The notes: generated from the sequence alone by a model not told the origin. A stretch of DNA of 64,000 nt from Malus domestica (GCF_042453785.1 NC_091671.1:12904001-12968000), one strand, 5' to 3'; shown: positions 1 to 12,982, counted from the first letter of the stretch. Program-made: numbers and translations.

Positions 1-2650
1 TATCCACCTACGGCATACCCATAATATTGTAGACTTCATCACGGAGGCCAGTTAGGGTATTAGCCCTAAAGAAAATAGAGGATTTCTGCATACTTACTTC
101 ATGACCCGATACCTGACAATAGGCATTCAAAAGCTGCCCCATGTTTTGACAGTTCACTAGAAACGCCCGGAGGAAGATGAGAGTGTCGTAGGTGAACAAT
201 AAGTGGGATAAGGGTGGTCCGTTATGGCTAATCATGATTCGTTCAATAAATCCATCCTTAACTACCCTATGGATTAATTTCGATAGTACATCTGTGACAA
301 TAAGGAACATGTACGAAGATAAATGATCTCCCTGTCGGAGGCCCCAAGATGGCTTGAAACGTTTCCCAGGTTGACCATTTATGAGGATCGAGAAATTGAC
401 CGTGGACACACACCCCATCACCATATCAATCCACCAATGGTGGAACCCCATCCGAACCATGACAACTTCTAGGAAGTCCTACTCAATACAATCATAGGCC
501 TTGTTTATATCAATCTTCAATGCGAGCTTGAGTTTAGTTTTAACCTTCCTGAGTTTTAGAAAATAGAATACCTCATGTGCCACAAGAATATTGTCTTGGA
601 TTTGTCTTCCTTCCACAAAGGCATTTTGGTAAGGAGAGATAATCCTGGGCAGCCATGGTATCAACGTGTTTGCCAACATCTTTGAACATATTTTGTAAGA
701 GTAATTACATAGGCTAATAGGGTGGAACTAACTCATCGATGTAGGGTTGGCCGACTTCGGGATGAGAACGATGTGAGTGGAATTAAGATTTTTGGGGCTC
801 CCCATTCCACTTGCAAAGTCGTGAATTAGCCCAATACCGTCTTCCATAATTATATCCCAATATGAATGGTAGAAAACCCCCTGGAAACCATTCGACCCAG
901 CGCCTTCATCCCACCCATCTGAAACACAACTTCCTTTATCTCTTCCAAAGTTACCAGTCTTGTGAGGTGAGAGTTCATCTCATCCGAGACAGTTGGGTGG
1001 ACGCATTCAATCACCGATTCCCACTCCCGCCGACCCCCAGTAGTAAATAGATTAGTGAAGTGTTCATTGACAATCCGATTAATACTAGCATCATCTTCGC
1101 ACCATACCCCAAGTCAATCTTGAAGCTTCTCAATCTTGTTGAAGCATAGGCATTGGATGGTAGTTTGATGGAAAAATTAGGAGTTGTAGTCACCCTCCCT
1201 TAATCATTTCACACAGGACCTTTGGCGCCAAAATAGCACAATCTTCTGTTCTAGTTTATCAATGGCCGCTGTGAAGGTTTTGATCTCTTCCACATAATCT
1301 TCCCAGTTGTTTTGCAACTGTTCCAACCGAGAATTATGGGACTTAATCACCTCCATATCCCCACGGAATCTCTGTTTGCTCCAATTTCTCAAATTCCCCT
1401 TACATGAGTTTAGACGACCTACCTACCTATCCACCTGACTCCTCCCACCCCTGACCCTCCAGCTTTTCTCGATCACCTTCATGCATCCCTCATCCGAGGG
1501 CCAAAAAGCCTCAAATTTAAATAGCTTTCTCCTTTTCGCCTGAGTCGAATTCATATTGACAATAATTGGGCAATGATCAGAGCCTCAAACAATACGTGAG
1601 TGATTGACGTCAGCGGCCAACGAGTTTGTTAGCTGACGTTGACGAGGCCATGGTCAAGCCTTTCTTGGACTAGGCTATTGTTTCTGGTTCCTCTCTAGGT
1701 ATATTACGGTCCACAGAAACCCAAGTCGAGGAGTTTCATTTTTGACATGAACTCGTGTAAGAGGCAGGGACGGGTATAGAAGTCATCTTGTCCACCGCTT
1801 TTTTCATGATCCTACAAAAATTCATTCATATCCCATCCGCAAAAACAGAGGTTCTCTGTGGGCTGCAAAACCTTATAAAGCCGGTCCTATAACTCTCTCT
1901 TTTCCGCCTAATATGGGTTGCCATACACCCATGACGCTTTGATCCATTCATCATTCCCCGATTCTCTCATGGTAGTATGTATGATGTTCTTTGTTGAGAA
2001 AGCCACCTGAATCTCCCTTGGCTCGTGCCACCATAAGCTCAACCGGCCTACCACACCAATTGGCGAGACATTGAATCCCTGGCTATACCCCATTCTCCTT
2101 CTTATACCTTCTAGTCTGTGGCATTTCATTTTTGTCTCTGATAGAAATACCATAGAGGGTCTAAGTTTCCTGATTAGCCCATGAAGGGCTTGAATTACCG
2201 TGTCTGACCCAAGACCATAACAGTTCCATAATAGGTAGATCATGGTGATTTTGCAGCTATTTGAGGCTAGCCGCCACCACCCTAGGTTTGTTTCCCCCGC
2301 TTTTCTCGCCTTAAGCACCTTCTTTTCCACTTTTGTTGCTCCATCCAGATAATCCTATATGTTATCATCCTTTATCACTGGGACATCTTGGAGCTCTTCC
2401 TCTGCTAGGATTGCTTTTTCCACCACAGACCATTGTTCCCTGAGAGGCATTCCAATAAAACGGCTCATTTTACCAGCCTTATTGGCCTTCGAGCTGCTTC
2501 CAGCTTTTATCTTTTTCCCTAGCTATTGTGACCCTAGGTGTCCCACTCTGCCATCATAATTTCTTTTTAGACCTAGACCTTCAAAGAAATTCCCAGGTTG
2601 AGTAGAATTGTTGCTCATAATAGAGGGATTATTATCCATGTTAGTTGTTC
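1..2650 (-). mobile_element. Decayed L1-type LINE retrotransposon, cut by the window's left edge
   Basis: Read on the minus strand, 2330-1908 encodes the start of an apurinic-type endonuclease (MIYLLWNCYGLGS at its N-side, then LSETKMK, the catalytic Glu motif). 679-479 encodes RT fingers (QNAFVEGRQIQDNILVAHE, then LKIDINKAYD), and 460-8 continues with the RT palm (GLRQGD). The order EN, then RT toward lower coordinates fits plant L1-like ORF2. The parts lie in different frames with stops between them (for example near 470 and 700-1900). The palm motif that normally reads F-A-D-D reads FTYDTLIF here, so one catalytic Asp appears lost. The 5' end lies near 2640 or beyond and no target-site duplication was found. 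It is inactive. Confidence 0.85.
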
Positions 2651-2766
2651 AAAAAATGTACCATTTTAAGAGTTATTTTCTTACGAATCTATAGATTATT
2701 ATTTTTAAATGCAAAGAACCTTTTCGGGGTCTTGGTTGTTCATACGAATCTATAAAGGCTTTTTTC

Positions 2767-2804
2767 TTCTTCTTCTTCTTCTTCTTCTTCTTCTTCTTCT
2801 TTAA
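2767..2804. repeat. (TTC)n microsatellite
   Basis: About twelve TTC/TCT triplets in a row, just beyond the 5' side of the LINE. It is a simple repeat with no coding context. Confidence 0.95.
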
Positions 2805-3309
2805 AAGACCCTAAACAACTGCTCCAAGACCTCGATTTTCACCTTCCTTTACCACACCGGGCACAATTTTCGCACGTAGTACACAACTGCTACTAAATCC
2901 TAAACAAAAATAAGTGAAATCAAATTAAAAAACAGTGATATATCAATTCATATATATTATTTAGAGGATCCAATACTTTAAGATCATCATTCATCCATTA
3001 AAGAATGGCTTCTTTTTCTCTATGATAGCATCTTAGGCTTTGGTTACTATAGGAGGAGGTAGATGGATTGAGGGTTTTAGCATAATACAATGTAGGAGAA
3101 AGAGGTTGCGGGATGGTAAGAGTTTAATTATTGAAAATTTTGATTTTGGTGTTAATTTCATTCAATACTTGATGGTAATTATACATTAGATCAAAACAAT
3201 CAATTCACATTTAAAGTTTAGATTGGGTGTAGAATGAAATTATACAAGTTCAAAAAAAAATTTCTCATTTCTTTATACAAATAAGCTAGTCTTAAAATAT
3301 ATGTTCCTA

Positions 3310-3468
3310 GCCACTTAGTACTACGGTCTAGTGATATTCCTCTTCATTTGTAAGTAAGTGATCTTAGATTTGATTCTCGCCAAAGGTGAATTTGAACCAC
3401 ATTATTGTAAGTCCATTGTGAGACTTAGCTCACTCCCCCACCCCCCTTAGTGTAGATAATATTGTTTC

Positions 3469-3480
<12 letters not shown>
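3310..3480 (+). mobile_element. tRNA-derived SINE-like copy
   Basis: The sequence contains GGTCTAGTGATAT, resembling a pol III A box, and TTTGATTCTCGCC, resembling a B box, about 50 bp apart. It ends with TGTAGATAATATTGTTT and a run of TA dinucleotides (3474-3500). Related copies in this window on the minus strand are at about 7822-7995, 45063-45180, 45930-46080 and 50575-50725. Conserved internal boxes with dispersed copies support a SINE. Exact ends were not resolved. Confidence 0.55.
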
Positions 3481-3499
<19 letters not shown>

Positions 3500-3505
<6 letters not shown>

Positions 3506-5350
3506 TTATCCGATCCTAAGACAAATTTAATCATACTTATCACAAAAAGAAAAAACTTTGCACTATATTGAGAACTACTCTAAATTAGGAATGCATGGGT
3601 TTATGAAATTATAGAACAAGTCTTTGGATCGTCGAAACCATGGAGATTGGAGACTATCTTAATTAATGCAAGTGGAATAATAATCAAGATATTTTGGATA
3701 CTTCTACAGTTCTACTCAATATATAGATCATACAATACAATATGTAAATATTCTACGCATATCATCACAAAAATGAAGTTTTTGTATCTTTAAAAACATT
3801 TGTTTCTCTAATCTCTCACATAAAATAACGTGTACATATCATTACAAACATTTGCTGCTTCATAATTTTCAATAATATCAGTGTTAGAGATAGCTAGGGT
3901 GAACTCCATGGATAACATTGCGGTTGTTAATTAGTAACGATCGATCATCTTCAATCTATCAAGTTATAAACGAAACAAGTTAGCTGCAGGTAGTGTCATA
4001 CTCTTCGGACTCCATTAAATATGGGGTCCCGAGTTTGCAGTTTGGGATATCCCTATTTGATTACGGTAATCGAGTGATAGAGATAGGTGAAGAGATGTGG
4101 GGATGATCTGACCCATGAGGGAGAGGTAGAGGATGGGTGTCACATGGGAAGCACACTGCTTGCAAGTGATAAAGCACAAGGAAATTGTGCGGAAGGGCCA
4201 CCGGCAGACACGGCAGTGTGCTGGTACTCAACACAAAAGTCTTGGGGTACCTAACTAGGGTTTGGTCCTATAAGCACTTGCGTGACTTTTGGAACTTAAA
4301 GCTTGGTCGATGGACAGGGGCCACTAAGAAGAAAATGGTGTGGTGGCAGTGTGCCTCTTAAGTTTTGGTTTATTTAACTTTTTAGGCATATACGTATATT
4401 ACTATACTAATTAGGCGACAGTGGTGTGAACCATTGGATTTTCAAAGCCATAAAGTTCCAAATGTATGTGACACTCAAACAATAAACCCCAAAATCAACA
4501 AGCATCTCACCTCCCCCACATGATATGCATGATATGATACTTCTAATTGATGGTCTTCTTGACTTTAATCCATTGCTATTTTGTTGTAGGTTTGCACCTT
4601 TGTTTTGATTGGAGTTAACTTGTATTTTTAGCATGAAATGACAAGTACGATATAAATTTTAAATATAGAATTGGTTTGAACCCAAAAGTGTTGGTGTATT
4701 TTAGCAAACAACTTTATTTTCAAATTAAATCAATTGACCAACCGTAAACAAAAACAAATTTTCCATATTTGATATGATGAGTTAGATTATATTTTCTGGC
4801 ACCATTTTCATCCCAATTTTACAGTCTTATGTTTATTAGGTGTGTCAATTAATAAATTTTGCATTTTTGAAAAACAACATTGATTATTTATTTTTTAAAC
4901 TGGTTTCCAATTTTTTATTTATTTTCCTTTTCATTTAACTAATAACAATTTCTTTGTTGTAATGTATTCTACTAAGGAGGTAATATTCGTATTATTCTCA
5001 TCACATTTTGTTTTAAAAAGTTCTCTCGTAGTGACATACAAAATATTAGACCACCTAAGCTTCAAATAAGAGAGACATTTTTAACTATCTATTATCCATA
5101 TAACAAATACAACACTACGTACGCATCAGGACAAATAAAATAGAAATTAGAGTACCGCACTACCAACCATTCAAAATTTGCCACTTGATAAGTCTTGAGT
5201 ATAATTTCTTATCACATAATTATATTTAAAGTTCTCATAATTAATTTATTCCTGATTAGTGTACTACACCTAGATTCATCTCACAACCATTTTTTTTCTC
5301 TTTCCTCCTACTCTATTTCTTTTCAAATTTTCCTCTTGGTTTATGCTTTA
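3500..5350. other. Intergenic AT-rich DNA, no gene seen
   Basis: No reading frame here has family features, and I found no RNA gene. Composition is AT-rich, with short poly-A and poly-T runs. Confidence 0.6.
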
Positions 5351-5357
5351 GTTCTAT

Positions 5358-6800
5358 TGTAACAATCCGTCCCTAATTTTACGTTTTTATTATTTTAAAA
5401 TAGTGAATTGACGAAAATGCCCCTAGAGATGAGATTGTTGGCTTTCATTGACCATCATTTTGTGACGCGTAGGAGCTATTATTTTACCGTATTCTCAAAG
5501 TTCTCAACGGTATGAATCCGTAGGCGCAAGCGGAATCAAAATCGAAGTTATGATTTAGGTTTTACAGAACTATGAATCCGAAAAAAGTTTTATAAAAATT
5601 ACTATTTTATATTTTATACATTTTTCATGATTATTATATTATTGTTTTAATGTTTTCTAGTAGGATATTTTAGAGTTTTAATAATTTTCTGGCCCATGGG
5701 GCCCATATCGATACAAGCTCTCATCTCCTCTCTTGCCACGTGTCACTCATCCTCAACTCTCTAGGACCACTCGATCTCCCATCTCTCTCAGCTCTCTTTC
5801 AAAGACTTTCTCTATGTACTTTATCTCGCCCCATCTCTCCACCGTGTGCACCAACACCATCATGTTGTCGGTGCTCCAGCGAACCTTACCACCACCACGC
5901 CTTGCATTTCCCCTTTTTCCTTCTAATCCTAAACTCCTAGTTTTCTTTCTCCCTCTGTGCTAGCTGCACATGAACGCCAACGAGAATCCGGTGAGTTCAC
6001 AGCTTCTTCGACGTTGGTAAGTTCGGAAACCACCCAAAATCTTTGTGGATCGCGATGTGGTGTGAGTTTCTAGTAGTTTTAAGGATTTTTTGTGATGTTT
6101 GAACATAGAAACACAACGAGAATTTTTCCCTGATTTTTCCAATGGACTCGAGAGTATCGTAGGCTTTTTCCGGCCATAACAGGACCAAATGCTGGTATAA
6201 TTTCATTCATTTCCTCTTAAGCTTCAATTTGGTAGGTAAAATGTGAAAAATAGTTGAAAAATCAAGCTAATCGGACCTCGTTTTGTTCTCCGGTCAAATT
6301 TTCCAAAAACCAGCTATCGGACCCGTGCCTGGGATCGGGTCGACCCTACCGAAAAAAGAGGATCTAACTCAAATTCGACCCGACCAATTTTATTTGGAAT
6401 TTGTTATATTCCAGGAATTTTCTTGGAATATTCATGTGTTGACTTTTACGAAATTTTCTCAAAAACCCTTATAAGCTAATTTCGAGGTCCCAAGTCCATT
6501 TTTGGCATCCATTTAGTGAAATTCCAAAGTTTTAACATAGTTGACCATCGAGGCGGTTTGGTTGACTTTTTAGGATTGACCGTTGACTTTTTACGAAAAA
6601 TGCCTGGGACATTTCTTAGTGTATTTCGACATCCCGATTCCAAATCCCCAATCTTTTTTTTTCTTTCCAAATTTTATCGTTTTAGCTAAGTTTTACTAAT
6701 GGGTCCCAATATTATGCTTAGGTGCAATTACTATCAGAGACTTCGGCTTCCCCAGCTCGAACGGATTTGATTTCACAAGTATCTGTGAATGGGTCTTTAC
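5358..6800 (+). repeat. LTR-like sequence of a Ty3/gypsy-type element (partial)
   Basis: It begins with TGTAACAATCCGTCCC, a common start of plant gypsy LTRs. It continues through a leader-like stretch with many short unrelated frames and the phrase CTTCGGCTTCCCCAGC near 6740. Wording related to 41540-41880 (an angiosperm LTR style with AAGTTTTCAAGGAGTT-like text) suggests the same broad class. No TSD, primer site or polyprotein was found, so this is a fragment or solo LTR with an uncertain right end. Confidence 0.4.
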
Positions 6801-7820
6801 TTTTAAATATTATATATTTATTTAAACCCATGTAACCTCTTTTTACACCCAACTTAAATTTTAAATGTTAATTGTCTATTTTACCCTATTGCATAATTAC
6901 TATTAAGTACAAAATGAAATTAATAATAAGACTCAAATTTATCAATAAACCCAAATAGCTCTCATAGCTCTCATAGAGAATGTAGCCACTAATGATATTG
7001 TGGATCTTGAAGATGATTAAAATATCGAAGCATTTCTCGACACCCATGGACCTCAATTTGTGTATCAATGCACGAAACTTACCACTTAAAACCCCTCGAG
7101 AATGATTCTCGAGTGGAAGACAAAAATAAGCTCCAAGTCTTTAATATGTACATTCTTAAAATTTCATGTACTAAATTAGTATTTACGATTTAAAAGGTTG
7201 AGGGGTTGTGTAAATTTGTAGCTAAATTAAAAGGTTGAATTGGACATGTAGGTGGGGCTATAGCTCATTTAATCACCTGATGTAGTATTTTTTTAGGAAG
7301 AAATATAAAAACAAAACAAGCCTTGTTTTTCCATAACGTTTTCTCTCATCAGTGTGGGTATTCTGATTCTTCTGTGAATATATAGTCTTCTCCCTTCTTG
7401 CTCAAGCTCTTCAGGCCATGGTCACAGATGTAAGTAAACATTTTGCCCGAAGGACTTATAATTCTTCTGAATTTTGAAATGTGTATTTGTTTGTTAATTG
7501 CGTTTATGAGTGTAAAAATAAATCCACATATTGAATTGGGTTTATGGGGGTATATTAGGTAGTAAATTAGGGTTTAAAGAGATATTAATAGTTTAGTAAA
7601 AAATCAAATGGGTGCAAAGAGTTGAAAACAATATGTAGCTACATGACCATTTTTGTTGCAGATTTGACTAGTAGGAATCTCATTTGGATGATCAGATTTA
7701 TCTCAAAGGATAAATTCGTAAGTACGAATAAATAATAACTCATTCAACCTTAAAATAACAAATTGAATAAACATTTATTATAATTTGAGTTTTTCCTAAA
7801 ATACAGTGAGTTTTTTTTTT
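6800..7820. other. Intergenic DNA; possible isolated 5' exon near 7420
   Basis: Mostly AT-rich without recognisable genes. At 7419-7436 an ATG GTC ACA GAT is followed directly by a good donor (GTAAGT), preceded by a CT-rich leader. No matching downstream exon could be identified, so this may be a relic exon or chance. Confidence 0.3.
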
Positions 7821-7821
7821 C

Positions 7822-7995
7822 TTTTAACAAACAATATTATCTACAATAATGGGGTGGATTAAGTCTCACAATGAGCTAGCAATAATATGGTTCAAATTTG
7901 AATGTGGTTCAAATTTGCTTTTGGTGAGAATCGAACCTAATGCCTTTCGCTTACAAGTGAAGAAGAATATCATTATACCATAGTATTAAGTGGCT
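7822..7995 (-). mobile_element. SINE-like copy, minus orientation
   Basis: On the minus strand it repeats the layout of the copy at 3310-3480: a box region near 7985, a B-box-like GGTTCGATTCTCACC around 7930, and the terminal TGTAGATAATATTGTTTGTT. A short internal duplication (GTGGTTCAAATTTG twice around 7895-7915) distinguishes this copy. Confidence 0.55.
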
Positions 7996-8219
7996 AAAAT
8001 ATAGTGAGTTAACTAATTGTAAATCAAAATGTACTAATATTAAAAATCAACAAGAAGTTACATCCCCGATTTGCCAAAAAAAAAAATGAATTGAATTTGT
8101 TCGAACCACACAACCAAATTGTTCATATATTGCAAGTCACCTACATGACTGCTTGTATCAACCAAACTTTTCATGGACTCGTCGTCTAATCACTAATCAA
8201 ATTGATTAATATATTTTTT

Positions 8220-8880
8220 TGTAGCAATTAGAAACGGTTGTTTATTGCTATATCAATATGAAGCTTAAGCTACGAGATGAAGTTGTCGAAGATGGGTTGC
8301 AAAAAATGATTCCACAGACTTTCTTGAAATTATAGGCTAACCTAATGAGGACAATGGCAATGATCCAATTCATGCATGGATTATGCCAACTCACCTGGAC
8401 AATGAAGCCGCAAACTTTGATTCACAATCGTAGTCCATATTCTTGATACTAAAGGATTTAATGTTGAGAAAGTCATTTATGAAGATGTTGTGAGTGGTGA
8501 TACTTCTTCTTTTGCCAAGGAAATGTGTGACACTCAAGGTGGAAGACGTGGCTTGATAGATGATGCTTTTGGTGTAAGAATTTATAGAGACAATTGGTGA
8601 AAAGGAAGGTGAAGAACATGATGACGAAAAAGATGAACAAGAATCTAATGGAGCTACATGTTTGAGCCCATTCGGTGGTGATGATACCATTACTCGTGCC
8701 ACCTAATTAAGATGAAGGGGTGTAGAGAAGCTGGTATAGGTATTGGTGCGATTGATAGGTACGCTGGAAGAACTAACCAAAACAAAGGATATGGAAATCC
8801 TTCTGATGAAGATTTATTATCGGTTTTGACTCCATGAGCATATGCATTCTTCTTGGTATTACTGTAATTCAATAAGACTT
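8220..8880 (+). pseudogene. Decayed protein-coding remnant, possibly a hAT transposase C-terminal tail
   Basis: Frame fragments on the plus strand read acidic, transposase-tail-like sequence: NDPIHAWIMPTHLDNEAANF around 8350-8420, then an Asp/Glu-rich part (EKEGEEHDDEKDEQE) near 8600-8645. The frame is broken by stops and shifts. The resemblance to the tail after the hAT dimerisation domain is weak. It could be another decayed transposon ORF. Confidence 0.3.
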
Positions 8881-8911
8881 GTGCTTTCAGGGTGAAAGTG
8901 TCAATGAAGTT

Positions 8912-9085
8912 ATAATTTAGTGAACTTTAACGAAAAGCTCCCGGTACTGTTCACTTTAACGAAAAACCACATTTTTATACTAAAAAGTCAATCCTGGTAC
9001 TATTCACTTTCCCTTTATTTTGTCCTTATCGTTAAAACTCAAAGTTTTCAAGCCCTTTTCATTAGTTTTCCTTATAATTTATCCT
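8912..9085. repeat. Short dispersed repeat (TAACGAAAAG type)
   Basis: A compact block contains AACGAAAAGCTCCCGGTACT, then a second partial repeat TTTAACGAAAAACC, and ends with CGTTAAAACTCAAAG. I recognise this wording as a high-copy short element in Rosaceae genomes (memory, not a search). No coding content. Confidence 0.45.
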
Positions 9086-9149
9086 TTCTAGTTTTCATGC
9101 TCACATATCACATACTTATCTATTACATAGTATTTAATCACTAATGTTT

Positions 9150-10580
9150 GTCTGATACATGTGTTTGTGGACTTCCTCAATTTCCATTTTATTTTGTGGA
9201 TTTTCTTTTTCAAATCTGATTGGTACATATTCCTCTTAGAGATTTTTCACTAAAGAGAACATCTCTACAAATGACAAATTTCTTTTTTCTTCAAATTGTA
9301 AGAGTCTATACCCTTTTTTTGTGAGCCATAGCCTAAAAAAATGCATCTTCACTTGACTCATCAAGTTTTTGTCTTATCTCCTAGGAGCATAAGCAAAGTA
9401 GATTAAACCAAACACTCTCAAATGGTTCTTCAATGTTTTCTGCCACTTCATGACTCAAATAGTGTCTTACCTTCCACCACCGTTGTTGAATGTCTATTTA
9501 TTAAGTAGACTACAATATTTAACTCCTCAAATGGTGCAAACTTAGATGATGTATACTCCCCCTTCCGCGTCTGTCTCTTCTAAGACCAAATTGACTTTAT
9601 CGTAGTTTGAAACCTCTTGAATATTGAGAAAACTTCTTATTTCTGTCTTAGAAAGTAAACCTAGGTCATTTTGGAATAATCATCCACAAACATCAATGTT
9701 GGAACCAAATTCATACGTCGTCGCGAGGATGGAGATACACAAACTCAACTACTTGTAAACTAGCAAACAATCGTAAGCAACCTTAACACTGGTAGGGTGC
9801 CGGCCAAAGGCTCTCTGATGGTAAAGTTAGTAAAAAATATTTGGAACTCAAGTAGTATGCAAAAGAATATAGTATGTGATGTTGAGCCTTGGCCCGTTCG
9901 TTAGTGCGGAAACGGGATTCAGATTACAACCTCACCAAATCACACTCAGTTGAATAGAATAAAATACAAGAAATAAAGACACCAAGAAATTTACAAGGTT
10001 CGAAAAAAACCTGCCTACGTCCCCGAAGAGATATTGCTCTTCATTATGAGAATAACAGTACAAGTACACATGAGTTAAATCGACATAACTCAATCCCAAA
10101 TCCCTTGTACACTCACTCATTGAATTTTCCAAGAGCCTCACTCTACCCCAAGAGTTCTTTCACTAGAATACTTTTCACTCTATAGCTCTCTTAATTTTCT
10201 CTCAACCCATGTTCAACCTTTCCCATGGGAGAGCCGAATGCTCTCTCCACCTTGAATGCTTTTTAATGCAAGCCTTCTCCCTCGGCAAGCATACCTAATG
10301 CAAGTATTTCCTTGCATTAAATAAAGGCCAAGCCATCATCACATTTCTTGCATAATGCTCCCAAAGTCAAAAGCAAACCCACTTTTGCTTTTACTTTGCA
10401 GCACTTGTCTGCAACTTTCAATGCAGCCCATACCATGTGATATTTCCACCGAAAGCAAACACAGATCACTTCATTGTTGCCAGCTCAAAATATGAGCCAA
10501 CCACAACATGTGATAATTGCTTTACTAACTATAAATGGTGTATTTATACCCATCGAGATAGAGTCCTTTTTAGGATATAC
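9150..10580 (-). mobile_element. Decayed Ty1/copia material (integrase piece and LTR-leader-like sequence)
   Basis: On the minus strand around 9720-9560 the broken translation resembles a copia integrase core (DDYSKMTWVYFLK-like text followed by EI..FLNIQEVSNYDKV). 9880-10580 has the style of a copia LTR transcript leader, including a CGAGGTTCG-like phrase, TTTACAAGGTTCG, and repeated CTCTC/CCTTG stretches. Stops are frequent. Orientation comes from the integrase-like text. No complete LTR pair was found. Confidence 0.45.
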
Positions 10581-11810
10581 AATTCGTATTAAACCGTGAG
10601 AATCACGGAGGATATCTGGGAGTAGATATTGTATCCTCTTAGGAGTGCAATTACTTGTGGTGTACGTGAAATCCCTAGATTGTAGGAATCTTCAAGAATA
10701 TAGGAAACTTGGTTGATTCCATACCGAATCAGGTTTCCGTATCTTGCGGAACAGGCATGGTCAACGAAGTCGACGAACTTCACCCACTGCCCGGAACAGA
10801 ATGATGTTAGCATTGCTAATTCATCTGTGCAACTCTAAGATGGGAAATGTTAAGCCCATGACTAGACCTTTGAGGTATTCTTATTTCGATCCGCCTTACT
10901 TGGTCCTAAAAAATCAATAGTCCCACAATTGTCCATAACCAAGGAAGAAAATATCGGTAATATCGGTAGTCCGAAAACACGGAAATATCGATGGAAATAT
11001 CGGGATAATATCGATATCGATAAAAATTACATGGAAACCACGGAAATTGTAAGAAAAACTTGGAAATTTTTATTGAAACTTTACAGGATGTTTATTTAGT
11101 CAATTATCTATTAATTTATCATAAAAAATTGGAAGGAAATGCATTGCATGATGAATTTAACTGATTTAAGTTGATTATATAGCGAGCTGGCAAACATTGT
11201 GAGTGTAGAAAATATATAATAATTAATGAAAGAAGTTTAAACACACTATAATCGTTTATATATAATGAATTAGTACAATATTTTACACTTTATACATTGC
11301 ATGGTAAGATACATGAGTGACTAAGTACCACATAGAGTTCCTATGAGGTTCAAAATTTTCACTATCTTCATCATCACTATGTGTAGAGTAAGTGTATTGT
11401 GAAGAGTAGTCAGCAACCATAGCAATGACTTTCAAGAACCGAAACCCAAAAGTCAATAGGAAACCGAATACTTCGGTATTTTTCGGGATTTCAGGATTAC
11501 CAAACAAATGGGATTTGGAAACCAATCCCATATCGAAAATTTCGGTATTTTTCGGGATGGTTTTGGTTTGGGACTTTTTCGGTTTGGTTTGGGATTTTCG
11601 GGAATTTTTTCCAACCATACATGTAAGTGACCAAATAAAAAATAGAAAAATTAAAAACCACATGCCATTGACTAAGTAATTAATTGACACAATTTAAAAT
11701 ATAATACCACAAAAAATTTGGAATATGTGCAAATTTGTTTCTTGCAAAAAGAATTCAAAACAAAACCATATATATAAATAGTTTAGCATGTTTTCATAAA
11801 AACGTAAGTG

Positions 11811-11862
11811 GTATGGTGGTCAAGTCGCTGAAGGAGTTAGATGGGAGGGGTTCGAACCCCTT
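11811..11862 (+). repeat. tRNA-like / SINE fragment
   Basis: GGTATGGTGGTCAAGTCG (A-box and D-arm-like) is followed about 35 bp later by GGGGTTCGAACCCC (a T-arm and B-box with a closed stem). There is no acceptor stem, so it is not a functional tRNA gene. It is more likely a SINE head embedded in the surrounding element. Confidence 0.4.
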
Positions 11863-11918
11863 TATGTGCATGTTTGAGACTTTTCAGAATTTTTCAAATA
11901 TTTTTAGGTTCATCTCAC

Positions 11919-12035
11919 GATATTATATATAATATCGCGATAATATCGATATTATATATAATATCGCGATAATATCGATATTATATATAATATCGCGATA
12001 ATATCGATAATATCGATATTATCGCGATATATTAA
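11919..12035. repeat. 29-bp palindromic tandem repeat
   Basis: Three nearly perfect units of about 29 bp occur, starting near 11921, 11950 and 11979. Each combines ATTATATATAATATCGCG and ATAATATCG, so the unit is itself almost self-complementary. The array ends in shorter ATATCG variants. Confidence 0.85.
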
Positions 12036-12395
12036 CGAAAATTAAGTGAATACTCACGAAATATCGTGATATGAAAAAAACGATTATCGATTTTTAAATC
12101 TATGTCCATAACCATGTATCTTAAAGGGTTGTTCCCCTTGAGGATGGATAACTATCAAAAGACCACGCTTTTGAGTAAATCAGAATACATACCGTTTTGA
12201 ATTCTTCTTGACATGTGGTAATTCAGCCTCATAATCCTTACAAAATAGTTGAGACGTTCTGGATTCAGACATGCAATCTTGAAAGTTGTGCCATAAATGT
12301 CACAATGATGTAAATATCATAGTTGTATGTGCACGGAGAACGAGGAACTGTCTTTATCTTCCTAATTAATTTTGGTCGTCAGATTTGTTGATATC

Positions 12396-12982
12396 GAGGT
12401 AAGATGATCTGGATTCAAGGTAAGATGATTCCAAAATATATTGCACAAATATCTTTGATTTTTTTTTGTCCTTTTCACTAGTATCCAAGCCCTAACCTTT
12501 AGCTAAGAAATTTCTCCATTGCTCTTGCCTTCTTCGTATGAAACTTCACACCTCAATTTCTTTTTCTTTTTTTAGAAAACCCACTTTGAATCGAGAAGAT
12601 GTTGCTTCTTTGAGTGTTCTTCATGCCCCTGCTACTAACTATGATTCACTCTAAGACCCTCAAATGGTTAGGAAGTGACAAGTTGATACCGAGGTAAGAT
12701 GATCTGGATTCAAGGTAAGATGATTCCAAAATATATTGCACAAATATCTTCAATTTTTTTTTTTGTCCTTTTCACTTTTCAAAGTATCCAAGCCCTAACC
12801 TTTAGCTAAGAAATTTCTCCATTGCTATTGCCTTCTTCGTATGAAACTTCACACCTCAATTTCTTTTTCTTTTTTTTAAGAAAACCCACTTTGAATCGAG
12901 AAGATGTTGCTTCTTTAAGTGTTCTTCATGCCCCTGCTGCTAACTATGATTCACTCTAAGACCCTCAAATGGTTAGGAAGTG
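12396..12982. repeat. 295-bp tandem duplication
   Basis: GAGGTAAGATGATCTGG begins at 12396 and again at 12691, and the two blocks match almost base for base to AAATGGTTAGGAAGTG. Differences are limited to poly-T length, a few substitutions and a short insertion. The right copy leads into the decayed gypsy-type ORF, so the duplication may have copied the 5' part of that element. Confidence 0.9.

Larger units (their letters stand above)
10942..12102. mobile_element. Non-autonomous element rich in ATATCG, flanked by a 12-bp direct repeat
   Basis: The 12-mer TGTCCATAACCA occurs at 10930-10941 and again at 12103-12114, exactly flanking this 1161-bp block, which fits a target-site duplication. Both ends are rich in ATATCG/CGATAT motifs, and the right end holds a short palindromic array (11919-12035). 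Inside, 11805-11865 contains a tRNA-like part with a perfect B-box-like GGGTTCGAACCCC sequence in context. There is no transposase. The superfamily is unresolved, because a 12-bp duplication is longer than the usual 8 or 9. Confidence 0.6.

Noticed and set aside
11811..11862. A tRNA gene
   Set aside because: B-box and D-arm-like parts exist, but no pairing acceptor stem or anticodon arm could be made.
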